Assembly (NCBI RefSeq): GCF_027853915.1 | Contig: NZ_JAQGLA010000063.1 | Coordinates: forward strand, 1 to 45,398 | Direction of reading: 5' to 3' | Length of the DNA: 45,398 bases | DNA from: Saccharopolyspora oryzae | GTDB taxonomy: Bacteria > Actinomycetota > Actinomycetes > Mycobacteriales > Pseudonocardiaceae | Part shown: positions 1-8,882 of the stretch, one piece after another | How positions within the stretch are numbered: position 1 is the stretch's first letter | Layout: each line of letters starts with the position of its first letter | The notes under the pieces: generated by a model | Seen by the model: the letters and a program-made list of their open reading frames with translations, nothing else | Told to the model about the DNA's origin: nothing | Database searches by the model: none | Program-made: the position numbers and the translations under genes

Positions 1-5
1 GGAAG

Positions 6-34
6 TTCTCCACAGGGAGCCGGACTTGTCCACA
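6..34 (+). repeat. paired DnaA-box-like nonamers, copy 1
   Basis: TTCTCCACA (6-14) and TTGTCCACA (26-34) lie on the same strand, 20 bp start to start. The second matches the nonamer preferred by actinobacterial DnaA (TTGTCCACA); the first differs by one base. The same arrangement recurs at 8631-8659 with similar flanks. No dnaA or dnaN gene is nearby, so this is a dispersed element and not a recognisable origin. Binding by DnaA is an inference. Confidence 0.5.
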
Positions 35-70
35 GGTGTCGGCGTGTCGGCACCCGAAGTTCCGTTGAAA

Positions 71-94
71 CCGCAGTTTCAATTGAAACTGCGG
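71..94. repeat. perfect 24-bp palindrome (type B)
   Basis: The half-site CCGCAGTTTCAA is followed directly by its exact reverse complement. The same core recurs at 8772-8789, 8811-8832, 21442-21463 and 21483-21504. It lies beyond the 3' end of the IclR gene in the gap 1-198, which otherwise holds the DnaA-box-like pair and no gene. Confidence 0.85.
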
Positions 95-198
95 ATCCAC
101 TCGACCCGGCGCGGCACGGGGCTGGGCGACGATCTGTACGCGGCAGCGTCGGCCTGTGGCGGAATTGGGGCGGGGTTCTCGAGCTTCCCGGAACGCCG

Positions 199-957
199 TC
201 AGATGCGGCCCGCGAGGCGTTCGGAGACCTCGTGGGCGGCGGCCTTCGTCGCCTCGGCGATCTCCGGGATCTTGTCCGCCAGGCGGTTGATGGGGCCCGC
301 CACCGCGATCGCCGCCGTCACCTTGCCCTTGTCGAAGATCGGCGCCCCGACGCCGCTGCGGTCGGGGAGCGTTTCACCGCTGTTGATCGCCACACCGGCC
401 TGCGCGACCTCTTCGAGCTGGCGCCGGATCTTGTCCTGCTGCACCGGATCCGGCAGGTGAGTGGTCAGGTAGCCCTCGCGGAACCGCTCGGTGCCGAAGG
501 CGAGGATGCACTTGCCGGAACTCGTCGGGTGCAGCGGACGGCGGGTCTGCAGCGGGGCGATGAAGCGGATCGGATCGGTGGACTCGATCGTGTCGGTGTA
601 GACGACCGAGTCCCCGACCAGCGTTGCCAGCATGATGGTTTCGTCGAACTGGCGGTGCAGCCGTTCCATCGCCGGGCGGGCGGCCTCGGCGATGGACGGC
701 GGCGCAGCGGCCAGCAGCGAGTTGATCGCCGGGCCGATCCGGTAGGCCCCGCCCTCCTCGCGCAGGTAGCCGGTCGCGACGAGGCCCTTGACCAGGCCGT
801 GCACCGACGAGCGCGGGGCGTCCAGCGCGGTGGCCAGTTCGGCCAGCCGCACCCCGGACCGGTGCGCCGCCGCCAGTTCGAGGATCGTGGTGACCCGCGA
901 GACCGTGCGGTGCGCTTTTGCTGCTCCAGCTTCGGCAGGTGGCACGGTGATCCCCAT
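199..957 (-). CDS. IclR-family transcriptional regulator
   Basis: This 252-residue protein has the IclR layout. An N-terminal winged helix-turn-helix covers about residues 18-80, with a recognition segment reading ALDAPRSSVHGLVKGL. A C-terminal effector-binding domain follows, with the family's usual PLQTRRPLHPTSSGK and SGVGAPIFD stretches. It is cytoplasmic and would bind a small acid or acyl compound. It lies 58 bp downstream of the transporter gene on the same strand, so the two are probably co-transcribed. Two 16-bp palindromes between the transporter and the divergent dehydrogenase are its likely operators. The ATG at 957 has only a weak ribosome-binding site, so the exact start is uncertain. 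Confidence 0.9.
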   Translation of the reverse strand: MGITVPPAEAGAAKAHRTVSRVTTILELAAAHRSGVRLAELATALDAPRSSVHGLVKGLVATGYLREEGGAYRIGPAINSLLAAAPPSIAEAARPAMERLHRQFDETIMLATLVGDSVVYTDTIESTDPIRFIAPLQTRRPLHPTSSGKCILAFGTERFREGYLTTHLPDPVQQDKIRRQLEEVAQAGVAINSGETLPDRSGVGAPIFDKGKVTAAIAVAGPINRLADKIPEIAEATKAAAHEVSERLAGRI

Positions 958-1015
958 CGTCGTAGCTGACCACGTTTCGCCGACGAACCTACCGCCGCCG
1001 CTGCGCCCGGGGCCG

Positions 1016-2353
1016 TCAGGCCCGCTCGACGACCGGCTGCTCGGTCACCGCGGCGAGCCGCTTGGCCTGGTCGTACATCGCGCCGATCCCGATGAACAGG
1101 GCTCCGGCGACGAACATCAGCGACACCGCCCAGGTGGCGTGCCCCGGCGTCGCCGAGACCAGCGCGAGCGCGGCCAGCGGCGCCAGACCGCCGGAGAACG
1201 CACCGCCGACCTCGCGACCGGTGCCCAGGCCGGACGCACGGGTCTCGGTCGGGAACTGCTGGGCGAGGAACGCGCCCTGCGCGCTGAGCATCGCCGGAAC
1301 CACGATGCCTGTGGCCAGCACGAGTGCCGCCCAGATCAGCACCTTCTGCCCGGAGTCCAGCATCCAGAAGAACGGGAAGGCCAGCGCGGCGGTGGCCACC
1401 GCACCTGTGATCACGACGGTCTTGGACCCCACCTTGTCGCAGATCCGGCCCGCGATCGGCACCGTGATGATGGCGGCGGCGCTGGCCAGCGTGATGCCGA
1501 AGGAGCCGACGTTGGCCGCCACGTCGCGGAACTGCGTCAGGTAGGACAGCGAGAAGGTCTTGAACACGTAGCTGACGCCGTTGTAGCCGATGGTGATCGC
1601 CAGGACCACCGACAGCCCGCGCCAGTCGGAGCGGATCAGCGCGCGCAGCGGCTGGGTCTTCTTCTTGGAGCCGGCCTCCCGAGCGGCCTTCTCGAACTCC
1701 GGGGTCTCCGGCATCTGCCTGCGGACCCAGAAACCCAGTCCCACCAAGGCGAAGCTCGCGATGAACGGGATGCGCCAACCCCAGCTGTAGAGGAACTCGT
1801 CGCTGAAGCTGGTGAGCACGGTGACCGTCAGCGAGGAGGCGAACAGTCCGATGTTGACGCCCAGCGCGGGCAGCGAGCCCAGGCGTCCGCGCGACTTCTC
1901 GTCCGCGTGCTCGTAAGCCACGGCGATCGCGCTGCCCAGCTCGGCCCCGGCGCCCAGTCCTTGCAGCAGGCGCAGGACGACCAGCAGCAGCGGCGCGGCG
2001 ATGCCCACCGATTCGTAGGTGGGCAGCAGGCCGATCAGGCCGGAGGAGATGCCCATCAGCAGGAAGGTCACCGACAGCACGATCTTGCGGCCGAACTTGT
2101 CGCCGAGCACGCCGAAGACGATGCCGCCGAAGGGCCGGGCGAGGAATCCGACGGCGAAGGTCGCCATCGCCCCGAGGGTGGCGGTGGTCGGGTCGCCGCC
2201 GGGGAAGAACAGCTTGCCGAAGACCAGTGCGGCCATCGAGGCGTAGAGGTAGAAGTCGAACCACTCCAGGGCGGAGCCGATCACCACGGCGGGACCGACT
2301 GCCTTGCGGGAAGGCGGATTTGGAGGTGCCGGGGCAGCACTGTCAAGCGTCAT
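1016..2353 (-). CDS. MFS transporter, metabolite:H+ symporter (MHS) type
   Basis: This 445-residue membrane protein has about 12 predicted helices. The N-terminal SALEWFDFYLYA motif and the loop GDKFGRKIVL are characteristic of the MHS branch (shikimate, proline/betaine, citrate and dicarboxylate importers). It would import a small organic acid or zwitterion with protons across the cytoplasmic membrane; the substrate cannot be read from sequence. AGGACC lies 8 bases before the ATG. It is divergent from the acyl-CoA dehydrogenase and CoA-transferase genes and is followed by iclR, so it probably brings in the substrate that those enzymes activate and oxidise. Confidence 0.9.
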   Translation of the reverse strand: MTLDSAAPAPPNPPSRKAVGPAVVIGSALEWFDFYLYASMAALVFGKLFFPGGDPTTATLGAMATFAVGFLARPFGGIVFGVLGDKFGRKIVLSVTFLLMGISSGLIGLLPTYESVGIAAPLLLVVLRLLQGLGAGAELGSAIAVAYEHADEKSRGRLGSLPALGVNIGLFASSLTVTVLTSFSDEFLYSWGWRIPFIASFALVGLGFWVRRQMPETPEFEKAAREAGSKKKTQPLRALIRSDWRGLSVVLAITIGYNGVSYVFKTFSLSYLTQFRDVAANVGSFGITLASAAAIITVPIAGRICDKVGSKTVVITGAVATAALAFPFFWMLDSGQKVLIWAALVLATGIVVPAMLSAQGAFLAQQFPTETRASGLGTGREVGGAFSGGLAPLAALALVSATPGHATWAVSLMFVAGALFIGIGAMYDQAKRLAAVTEQPVVERA

Positions 2354-2423
2354 CGCTCAGGTCCTATTCGCCGGAATCATCGCGCGACTGCGCTAGGAGC
2401 TCGCACGGGAGCGGAATGGAAGT

Positions 2424-2439
2424 GTTCGCATATACGAAC
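2424..2439. promoter_or_regulatory. 16-bp palindrome, candidate IclR operator 1
   Basis: GTTCGCATATACGAAC has 5-bp GTTCG/CGAAC arms around an A/T-rich centre. It lies about 70 bp upstream of the transporter start and matches a second site at 2551-2566. Assignment to the neighbouring IclR protein is inferred from location. Confidence 0.6.
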
Positions 2440-2550
2440 TGTGTTTCGTAACTGTGAATCTAAGAAGTGAACGGCGTCACTGTCAAGATGTCGCGACGGG
2501 TTGACAGAAGTGCCGGCGGAGGATCATCTTGTTCTTATATCTGAGCATTC

Positions 2551-2566
2551 GTTCGTAAATACGAAC
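2551..2566. promoter_or_regulatory. 16-bp palindrome, candidate IclR operator 2
   Basis: GTTCGTAAATACGAAC has near-perfect symmetry and the same GTTCG/CGAAC arms as 2424-2439. It ends 24 bp before the dehydrogenase start codon, a position suited to blocking transcription. The two centres are 127 bp apart. Confidence 0.65.
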
Positions 2567-2590
2567 ATCCGCGTTCGGGAGGACCACGCC

Positions 2591-3757
2591 ATGCACTTCG
2601 AGCTGACCGCGGATCAGGCGGACCTGCGGGCAGGAGCGCGCGAGCTCGCCCGCAGCTTCTCCGACGACTACTGGGCCGAGTGCGACGCGGCCGGCCGGTT
2701 CCCGTGGGAGTTCTACAACGCCTTCGCCGAAGGCGGCTGGCTGGGCATCGCCATCCCCGAGCAGTACGGCGGCGGCGGGCTGGGAATCCTGGAAGCGGCG
2801 CTGCTGCTGGAAGAAGTCGCGGCCTCCGGCGCCGGGATGAACGGCTGCAGCACCATGCACCTGACCATCTTCGGCCTGAACACGATCGTCAAGCACGGCA
2901 GCGAACAACTGCGCCAGGAGGTCCTGCCCGCCGCGGCGAACGGATCGCTGCACGTGTGCTTCGGCGTCACCGAACCCGACGCGGGCACCGACACCACGCG
3001 GATCTCGACCTTCGCCGAGCGCGTCGACGGCGGCTACCGGGTCAACGGCCGCAAGGTGTGGATCACCAAGGCGGGCGACTCGCAGAAGATGGTGCTCATC
3101 GCGCGGACCACCCGGCGCGAGGAGGTCGAGCGGCCCACCGACGGGATGTCGCTGTTCCTGATCGACATCGACCCCGAGCACGTGCACCTGAGCCCGATCC
3201 CGAAGCTGGGCCGCAACGCCGTCTCGTCCTACGAGGTGGTCATCGACGACCTGTTCGTGCCGGAGAGCGCCCGGGTCGGCGAGGAGGGCCAAGGCTTCCG
3301 GTACCTGCTCGACGGGCTCAACCCGGAGCGGATCCTGCTGGCCCACGAAGCGCTCGGCATCGGTCGCGCCGCCCTGGACCGCGCGGTGCGCTACGCCAAG
3401 GAGCGCGTCGTCTTCGACCGGCCGATCGGCCAGAACCAGGGTGTCGCGTTCCCGCTGGCCGAGGCCGCCACGCGGCTCGACGCCGCCGAGCTGATGGCCC
3501 GCAACGCGGCCTGGCGGTACGACCAGGGCTTGTCCTGCGGTCGGGAGGCGAACATGGCCAAGTGGCTGTGCGCCGACGCGGGGTTCGCCGCCGCCGACCA
3601 GGCGATCCAGACCCACGGCGGCATGGGGTACGCCCGCGAGTACCACGTGGAGCGCTACTTCCGGGAGTCGCGCATCCTGCGCCTCGCCCCGGTCAGCCAG
3701 GAGATGGTGCTCAACTACGTCTCCACCCACGTCCTCGGCCTGCCCAAGTCGTACTGA
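2591..3757 (+). CDS. acyl-CoA dehydrogenase
   Basis: This 388-residue flavoenzyme oxidises an acyl-CoA to the 2-enoyl-CoA and passes electrons to electron-transfer flavoprotein. The N-terminal helical domain, the FAD-contacting segment CFGVTEPDAGTDTT (about 123-136) and the C-terminal THGGMGYAREYHVERYFRES (341-360) are all visible. The usual C-terminal catalytic glutamate of MCAD-type enzymes is replaced (A366 by alignment). GLNPERILLA (242-251) puts a glutamate at 246, the place used by isovaleryl-CoA dehydrogenase, which suggests a branched substrate. The ATG at 2591 was chosen because GGGAGGA precedes it; a longer reading from 2501 would run through the operator. It forms an operon with the CoA-transferase. 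Confidence 0.92.
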   Translation: MHFELTADQADLRAGARELARSFSDDYWAECDAAGRFPWEFYNAFAEGGWLGIAIPEQYGGGGLGILEAALLLEEVAASGAGMNGCSTMHLTIFGLNTIVKHGSEQLRQEVLPAAANGSLHVCFGVTEPDAGTDTTRISTFAERVDGGYRVNGRKVWITKAGDSQKMVLIARTTRREEVERPTDGMSLFLIDIDPEHVHLSPIPKLGRNAVSSYEVVIDDLFVPESARVGEEGQGFRYLLDGLNPERILLAHEALGIGRAALDRAVRYAKERVVFDRPIGQNQGVAFPLAEAATRLDAAELMARNAAWRYDQGLSCGREANMAKWLCADAGFAAADQAIQTHGGMGYAREYHVERYFRESRILRLAPVSQEMVLNYVSTHVLGLPKSY

Positions 3758-3777
3758 CCAGATGCGCAGGTCAGGAA

Positions 3778-3821
3778 CCGTGAGCACTTTGGGGCGCTAT
3801 AGCAACCCAAAGTACTCACGG
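3778..3821. terminator. GTGAG-type hairpin, copy 1
   Basis: Sixteen-base arms with one mismatch (CCGTGAGCACTTTGGG and its partner) surround a 12-base loop containing GCTATAGC. It begins 20 bp after the dehydrogenase stop and has no T-tract. Its reverse complement closely matches the hairpin at 37049-37094, so it belongs to a dispersed family. Partial termination or mRNA 3'-end protection is likely, since the CoA-transferase follows on the same strand. Confidence 0.6.
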
Positions 3822-3897
3822 GACCTGATCTGCGGAAACGCGTGATCGCTGCTGTGAAGACCACCGGAAGAGCGGTACTGAGCGAACAGGACGGACG

Positions 3898-5094
3898 ATG
3901 AACGCACCTGAACCCACCGGCAGCCTGCAGGGCATCCGGGTTCTCGACCTGTCGCGGATCCTGGCCGGTCCGCTGTGCTCGCAGATGCTGGCCGACCACG
4001 GCGCCGAGGTGATCAAGGTCGAGCCGCCGGCCGGCGACGACACCCGCCGCTGGGGGCCGCCGTTCGTCACCGGGACGATGAGCGCCTACCACACCGGGGT
4101 CAACCGCAACAAGAACAACATCTGCCTGGATCTGACCACAGTGGACGGACAGCGGCTGCTGGGCGAGCTGCTGTCCGATGTGGACGTCGTGGTGGAGAAC
4201 TTCAAAGCGGGCACGCTGGCCAAGTGGGGCTACTCCGACGAGGTCATCGCCGAGCGCTTCCCGCGGCTGGTGCACTGCCGCATCACCGGTTTCGGCACCG
4301 ACGGACCGATGGGATCAACGCCGGGCTACGACGCGATCCTGCAGGCCTACGGCGGTCTGATGAGCGTCAACGGCGAGAAGTCCGGCCCGATGCTGCGGGT
4401 GGGAGTGCCCATCGTCGACATGGTGACCGGCATCTACGCCTTCTCCGGCGTGCTGCTCGCGCTGCACGACCGGCACGCCACCGGACGCGGGCAGCTGGTC
4501 GACTGCACGCTGCTGGACACGGCGGTGTCGCTGCTGCACCCGCACTCCGCGTCCTGGCTGGCCTCGGGGAAGATCCCGCAGCGCACCGGCTCGGCGCACC
4601 CGTCCATCGCCCCCTACGACACCTTCGACGCCGCGGACGGGGAGATCTTCATCAGCGGCGGCAACGACCGCCAGTTCCGCAGCATCGTCGAGGTCCTCGG
4701 GCTGCCGGAGCTCGCCGACGACCCCCGGTTCACCACCAACGCCGACCGGGTCCACAACATGGCCGTGCTGCGGGACGCCCTCGCCGCACCGATCAGCACC
4801 CGAACCCGCGCGGACCTCGCCGAGTCGCTGCTGGAGCGCGGCGTGCCGGCGACGCCGGTGCACGACGTCGGCGAAGCGCTCACCGACCCGCAGGTCCTGC
4901 ACCGCGAGATGGTGGTGGAGCAGGACGGTTACCGGGGCACCGGAATCCCGATCAAGCTCGGCCGGACACCGGGCAACGTCCGCACGGCACCTCGCGAGCA
5001 GGGCGCCGACACCAGGCGAATCCTGACCGGCCTCGGCTACACCGACGAGGAGATCACGGCCCTCATCGACGCCGACATCGCCCGGACGAGCTGA
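3898..5094 (+). CDS. CaiB/BaiF-type class III CoA-transferase
   Basis: This 398-residue enzyme moves CoA between carboxylic acids through aspartyl-CoA chemistry. The family N-terminus (GIRVLDLSRILAGPLCSQMLADHGAEVIKVE, positions 12 to 42, split by the nucleotide-binding turn) is intact. The catalytic aspartate is D145 in GYDAILQAYGG, matching the conserved Asp of formyl-CoA transferase. Length is normal for the family. It lies 140 bp downstream of the acyl-CoA dehydrogenase with a hairpin between them. The context suggests that it activates the acid imported by the divergent transporter before dehydrogenation. The CoA donor and substrate cannot be told from sequence. Confidence 0.92.
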   Translation: MNAPEPTGSLQGIRVLDLSRILAGPLCSQMLADHGAEVIKVEPPAGDDTRRWGPPFVTGTMSAYHTGVNRNKNNICLDLTTVDGQRLLGELLSDVDVVVENFKAGTLAKWGYSDEVIAERFPRLVHCRITGFGTDGPMGSTPGYDAILQAYGGLMSVNGEKSGPMLRVGVPIVDMVTGIYAFSGVLLALHDRHATGRGQLVDCTLLDTAVSLLHPHSASWLASGKIPQRTGSAHPSIAPYDTFDAADGEIFISGGNDRQFRSIVEVLGLPELADDPRFTTNADRVHNMAVLRDALAAPISTRTRADLAESLLERGVPATPVHDVGEALTDPQVLHREMVVEQDGYRGTGIPIKLGRTPGNVRTAPREQGADTRRILTGLGYTDEEITALIDADIARTS

Positions 5095-5175
5095 GCCGGG
5101 ATGACAAATGTCAGCCGCGGTGGATGGTTTCGCCTCACTACCGGCTGACGTCCCCGGCGACGAGCCTCTTCATGC

Positions 5176-6066
5176 ATGGGATCTGTGCTTGAAGTGCGCG
5201 GGGTGCGGCACCGCTACGGTGCGACCCCGGCGTTGGACGGGGTGGACCTCGCCGTCGGAGCGGGGGAGTGCGTGGCGCTGCTCGGGCCGAACGGCGCGGG
5301 CAAGACGACCCTCGTCGAACTCGTCGTCGGATTGCTGCACGCGCAACGGGGAACAGTCCGGATCGGCGGTGGTGATCCGCGGAAACCCCTGGTGCGCAAG
5401 CAGTTGGGCGTGGTGCAGCAGTCGATCGGGTTCCCGAGCGCGCTGAAGGTCGGCGAGCTGGTCGCCGGGGCTGCGGTGCGGGGCGGGTTCCCGCGCTCCG
5501 CAGCCGCTCCGGTGCTCGCCGAGCTCGGGCTGACCGACCTGGTGCGGCGGCGTGCCGCCAAGCTCTCCGGCGGGCAGCAGCAGCGGGTCCAGCTGGCGAT
5601 GGCGCTGGTGACCGAGCCTGCGCTGCTGGTGCTCGACGAACCCACCAACGGCCTCGACGTCGCTGCTCGGCGGCGGTTCTGGCAGGTGCTGGCCGATCGC
5701 CGCGCCCGCGGGGCCGGGGTGCTGGTGACCACGCACCTGATCGAGGAGGCCGCCGCGGTCGCCGACCGGGTGGTCGTGCTGAACCGCGGTCGGGTGCTGG
5801 CCGCCGACAGCCCGGACGCGCTGACCGCCCGGCTGTCCGACCGCACCGTGATCGCGCGAACCGCGCTGGACAGCGCCGAGCTGGGCCGGATGCCCGGTGT
5901 CGTGTCGGTCGCGGGCGACGGCGACCTGGTCCGGCTGCGCACCCGCGAACCGGAAGCCCTGCTGCGCCACCTCCTAGGCGCTGACCCGACGTTGTCGGAC
6001 CTGCGCGTCGAAGGCGCCGGGTTGGAAGAGGCCCTGATCGGGCTGACCGAGGAGGTCGCCGCGTGA
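5176..6066 (+). CDS. ABC transporter ATP-binding protein
   Basis: This 296-residue cytoplasmic ATPase powers the permease encoded next. Walker A GPNGAGKTT (37-45), the signature LSGGQQQR (130-137), Walker B LLVLDEP (150-156) and the switch histidine in VTTHLIEEA are all present. The domain order and C-terminal extension resemble DrrA/CcmA-type drug or lipid exporters. Its stop overlaps the permease start (GTGA at 6063), so the two are translationally coupled. The gene opens a four-gene operon with a histidine kinase and response regulator, an arrangement common for antibiotic or envelope-stress efflux pumps. The ribosome-binding site is weak. Confidence 0.93.
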   Translation: MGSVLEVRGVRHRYGATPALDGVDLAVGAGECVALLGPNGAGKTTLVELVVGLLHAQRGTVRIGGGDPRKPLVRKQLGVVQQSIGFPSALKVGELVAGAAVRGGFPRSAAAPVLAELGLTDLVRRRAAKLSGGQQQRVQLAMALVTEPALLVLDEPTNGLDVAARRRFWQVLADRRARGAGVLVTTHLIEEAAAVADRVVVLNRGRVLAADSPDALTARLSDRTVIARTALDSAELGRMPGVVSVAGDGDLVRLRTREPEALLRHLLGADPTLSDLRVEGAGLEEALIGLTEEVAA

Positions 6067-6796
6067 ACACCAGGATCCTCGCCGCGGAGATCGCCGACGA
6101 GCTGCGCGGCATCCTCCGCGAACCGTCCGCGCTGTTCTTCTCCATCGTGATGCCCGTGGTCTTCTTCGCGCTGTTCGCGTTCCTCTACGGCGGTGCGCCA
6201 TCCGGTGCGGTGCCGACGGGTACGGCGATGCTGGCCACTTTCGGCACGTTCGCCGTCCTGGCGGTGGTGCTGACCAACCCGGGCATCGGCGTCGCATCGG
6301 ACCGGGAACGCGGCTGGCTGCGTGCCAAGCAGGTCTCCTCGGTGCCGATCGGCGTGACGCTGACCGCCAAGGTGGTGGCCGCGCTGCCCTACGCGATCGG
6401 TGTGCTGGCGGCGATCACCGCGACCTCCGCGCTGCTCGGGACGCTGCAGGCATCACCTGCCGCGCTCGCCCGGCTCTGGGCCGTCCTGGTGCTGGGGACG
6501 CTGCCGTTCGCCCTGCTGGGATTGGCGATCGGGTTCCAGGCGGGGGCCAACGCCACCGCCGCGATCCTCAACGCGCTGCTGTTCCCGATGGCTGTGCTGT
6601 CCGGGCTGTGGGTGCCGCTGGCCGCGCTGCCCGAGATCTTCGACCAGATCGCGCTGTTCCTGCCGACCTACCACCTGGCTCGGCTGGCGATGGCGCAGCT
6701 GGACGGCAGCGCTGCCGCCGGGCACGCGTTGGTGCTGGTCGGCATGACCGCGGTGGCCGGGATGCTGGCCGCGGTGTCGTATCGTCGTGCTCGATC

Positions 6797-6800
<4 letters not shown>
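6063..6800 (+). CDS. ABC-2 type permease
   Basis: This 245-residue integral membrane protein has about six hydrophobic segments. The first (SALFFSIVMPVVFFALFAF) follows a short cytoplasmic N-terminus, as usual for ABC-2 export permeases. It would form a dimeric channel with the upstream ATPase. The segment LFPMAVLSGLWVPLAALPEIF, shortly before the last helices, is the typical ABC-2 signature region. It starts at GTG, overlapping the ATPase by 4 bp, and ends overlapping the kinase start (ATGA at 6797), so the three genes are tightly coupled. The substrate is unknown. Confidence 0.9.
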
Positions 6801-7872
<1,072 letters not shown>

Positions 7873-7873
<1 letters not shown>

Positions 7874-8484
7874 TGGGCGAGCGGATCAGGGTCGTGCTGG
7901 CCGAGGACCAGACGATGGTGCTCAGCGCTTTCGCCGCGCTGCTGGACCTGCAACCCGACGTCGAGGTCGTGGCCACGGCGGGGGACGGAGCCGAAGCGCT
8001 CGCGGCGGTCGACCAGCACCGGCCGGACGTCCTGCTGACCGACATCGAGATGCCGGAGCGCAGCGGCATCGACGTCGCGGCGGAACTCCGGCGGCGCGGT
8101 GATCCGGTGCGGGTCCTGATCGTCACCACCTTCGCCCGCAGCGGATACCTGCGGCGCGCCATGGAGATCGGGGTGGCCGGCTACGTCCTGAAGGACGCCC
8201 CGATCGCCGAGCTGGTCACGGCGTTGCGCCGCGTGCACGCGGGGGAGCGGGTGGTGGCGCCGGAACTCGCGGTGGCGGCCTGGGGCCGGCCGGACCCGCT
8301 GACCGACCGGGAGCGCGAGATCCTGCGCGAAGTGGTCACCGGTGCGAGCAACGCCGACATCGCCGACCGCCTGCACCTCGCCGAAGGAACGGTCCGCAAC
8401 TACCTCTCCACGGCGATGGCGAAACTAGCGGCCCGCAACCGGATCGAAGCGGCCAACACGGCCCGCGACCAGGGCTGGCTCTGA
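7873..8484 (+). CDS. NarL/FixJ-type response regulator
   Basis: This 203-residue protein has a receiver domain with acidic pocket E11/D12, phospho-acceptor D57 in LLTDIEMPERSG, and the conserved lysine in YVLKDAP. A LuxR-type helix-turn-helix follows at about 138-200 (LTDREREILREVV ... NADIADRLHLAEGTVRNYLS). It is the DNA-binding partner of the preceding kinase and probably controls the exporter operon. The GTG start shares one base with the kinase stop codon. A hairpin follows 6 bp after its stop. Confidence 0.92.
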
Positions 8485-8490
8485 CGACTC

Positions 8491-8530
8491 GTGAACGCAG
8501 GTGGTCGCAACAACCACCATCCCCACTCAC
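8491..8530. terminator. GTGAG-type hairpin, copy 2 (degenerate)
   Basis: GTGAACGCAGGTGGT pairs imperfectly with ACCATCCCCACTCAC. It is clearly related to 21394-21435 and 34297-34338. It lies 6 bp after the response-regulator stop with no T-tract. Confidence 0.5.
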
Positions 8531-8580
8531 GCCCCATCACCCTGCCAAGCCCCCTCCCACGGTGTCCCATGACGTCCCGA

Positions 8581-8626
8581 CGCAAATTCAATGGAAATCG
8601 GACCTCCGATTTCCATTGAACTTGCG
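8581..8626. repeat. 46-bp palindrome (type A), copy 1
   Basis: Arms of 22 bp beginning CGCAAATTCAATGG, with one mismatch and a 2-bp centre. A near-identical copy is at 40704-40749. It runs directly into the DnaA-box-like pair. The gap 8485-8882 holds only these repeats, and I see no gene in it. Confidence 0.85.
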
Positions 8627-8630
8627 GAAG

Positions 8631-8659
8631 TTCTCCACACCGACGACGACCTGTCCACA
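8631..8659 (+). repeat. paired DnaA-box-like nonamers, copy 2
   Basis: TTCTCCACA (8631-8639) and CTGTCCACA (8651-8659) have the same order and 20-bp spacing as at 6-34. The flanks GGAAG before and GGT.TCGGC.TGTCG after are shared by both copies, so a longer module was duplicated. Confidence 0.5.
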
Positions 8660-8771
8660 GGTCTCGGCATGTCGTGGACCGACACACCGACCACGTGTCG
8701 GCCTGCGTCGAGCCAGATGCGTGGAGGTCGGCCGTGCGGAAGGCTTACCCGTTCGGGTTCCGTGTCGGGTG

Positions 8772-8789
8772 CAGTTTCAATTGAAACTG
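8772..8789. repeat. type B palindrome, copy 2
   Basis: CAGTTTCAA followed by its exact reverse complement (18 bp). It has the same core as 71-94, but the outer bases differ. Confidence 0.8.
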
Positions 8790-8810
8790 TGAAATCCACG
8801 CAGGGGGAAG

Positions 8811-8832
8811 CACAGTTTCGATTGAAACTGTG
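8811..8832. repeat. type B palindrome, copy 3
   Basis: A 22-bp palindrome with one mismatch at the centre (CACAGTTTC arms). It lies 51 bp before the amidase start, within its likely promoter or leader. Confidence 0.75.
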
Positions 8833-8882
8833 GATCAGCGGGGGTCGAAATTCGCTTGCACGGGTGATCTCTTCGTAGTCTG

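Noticed and set aside
788..2470. 560-codon open frame on the + strand
   Set aside because: It mirrors the IclR and MFS genes, with no recognisable domain.
5108..5446. 112-codon frame before the ABC gene
   Set aside because: It overlaps the ATPase gene out of frame and lacks a ribosome-binding site.
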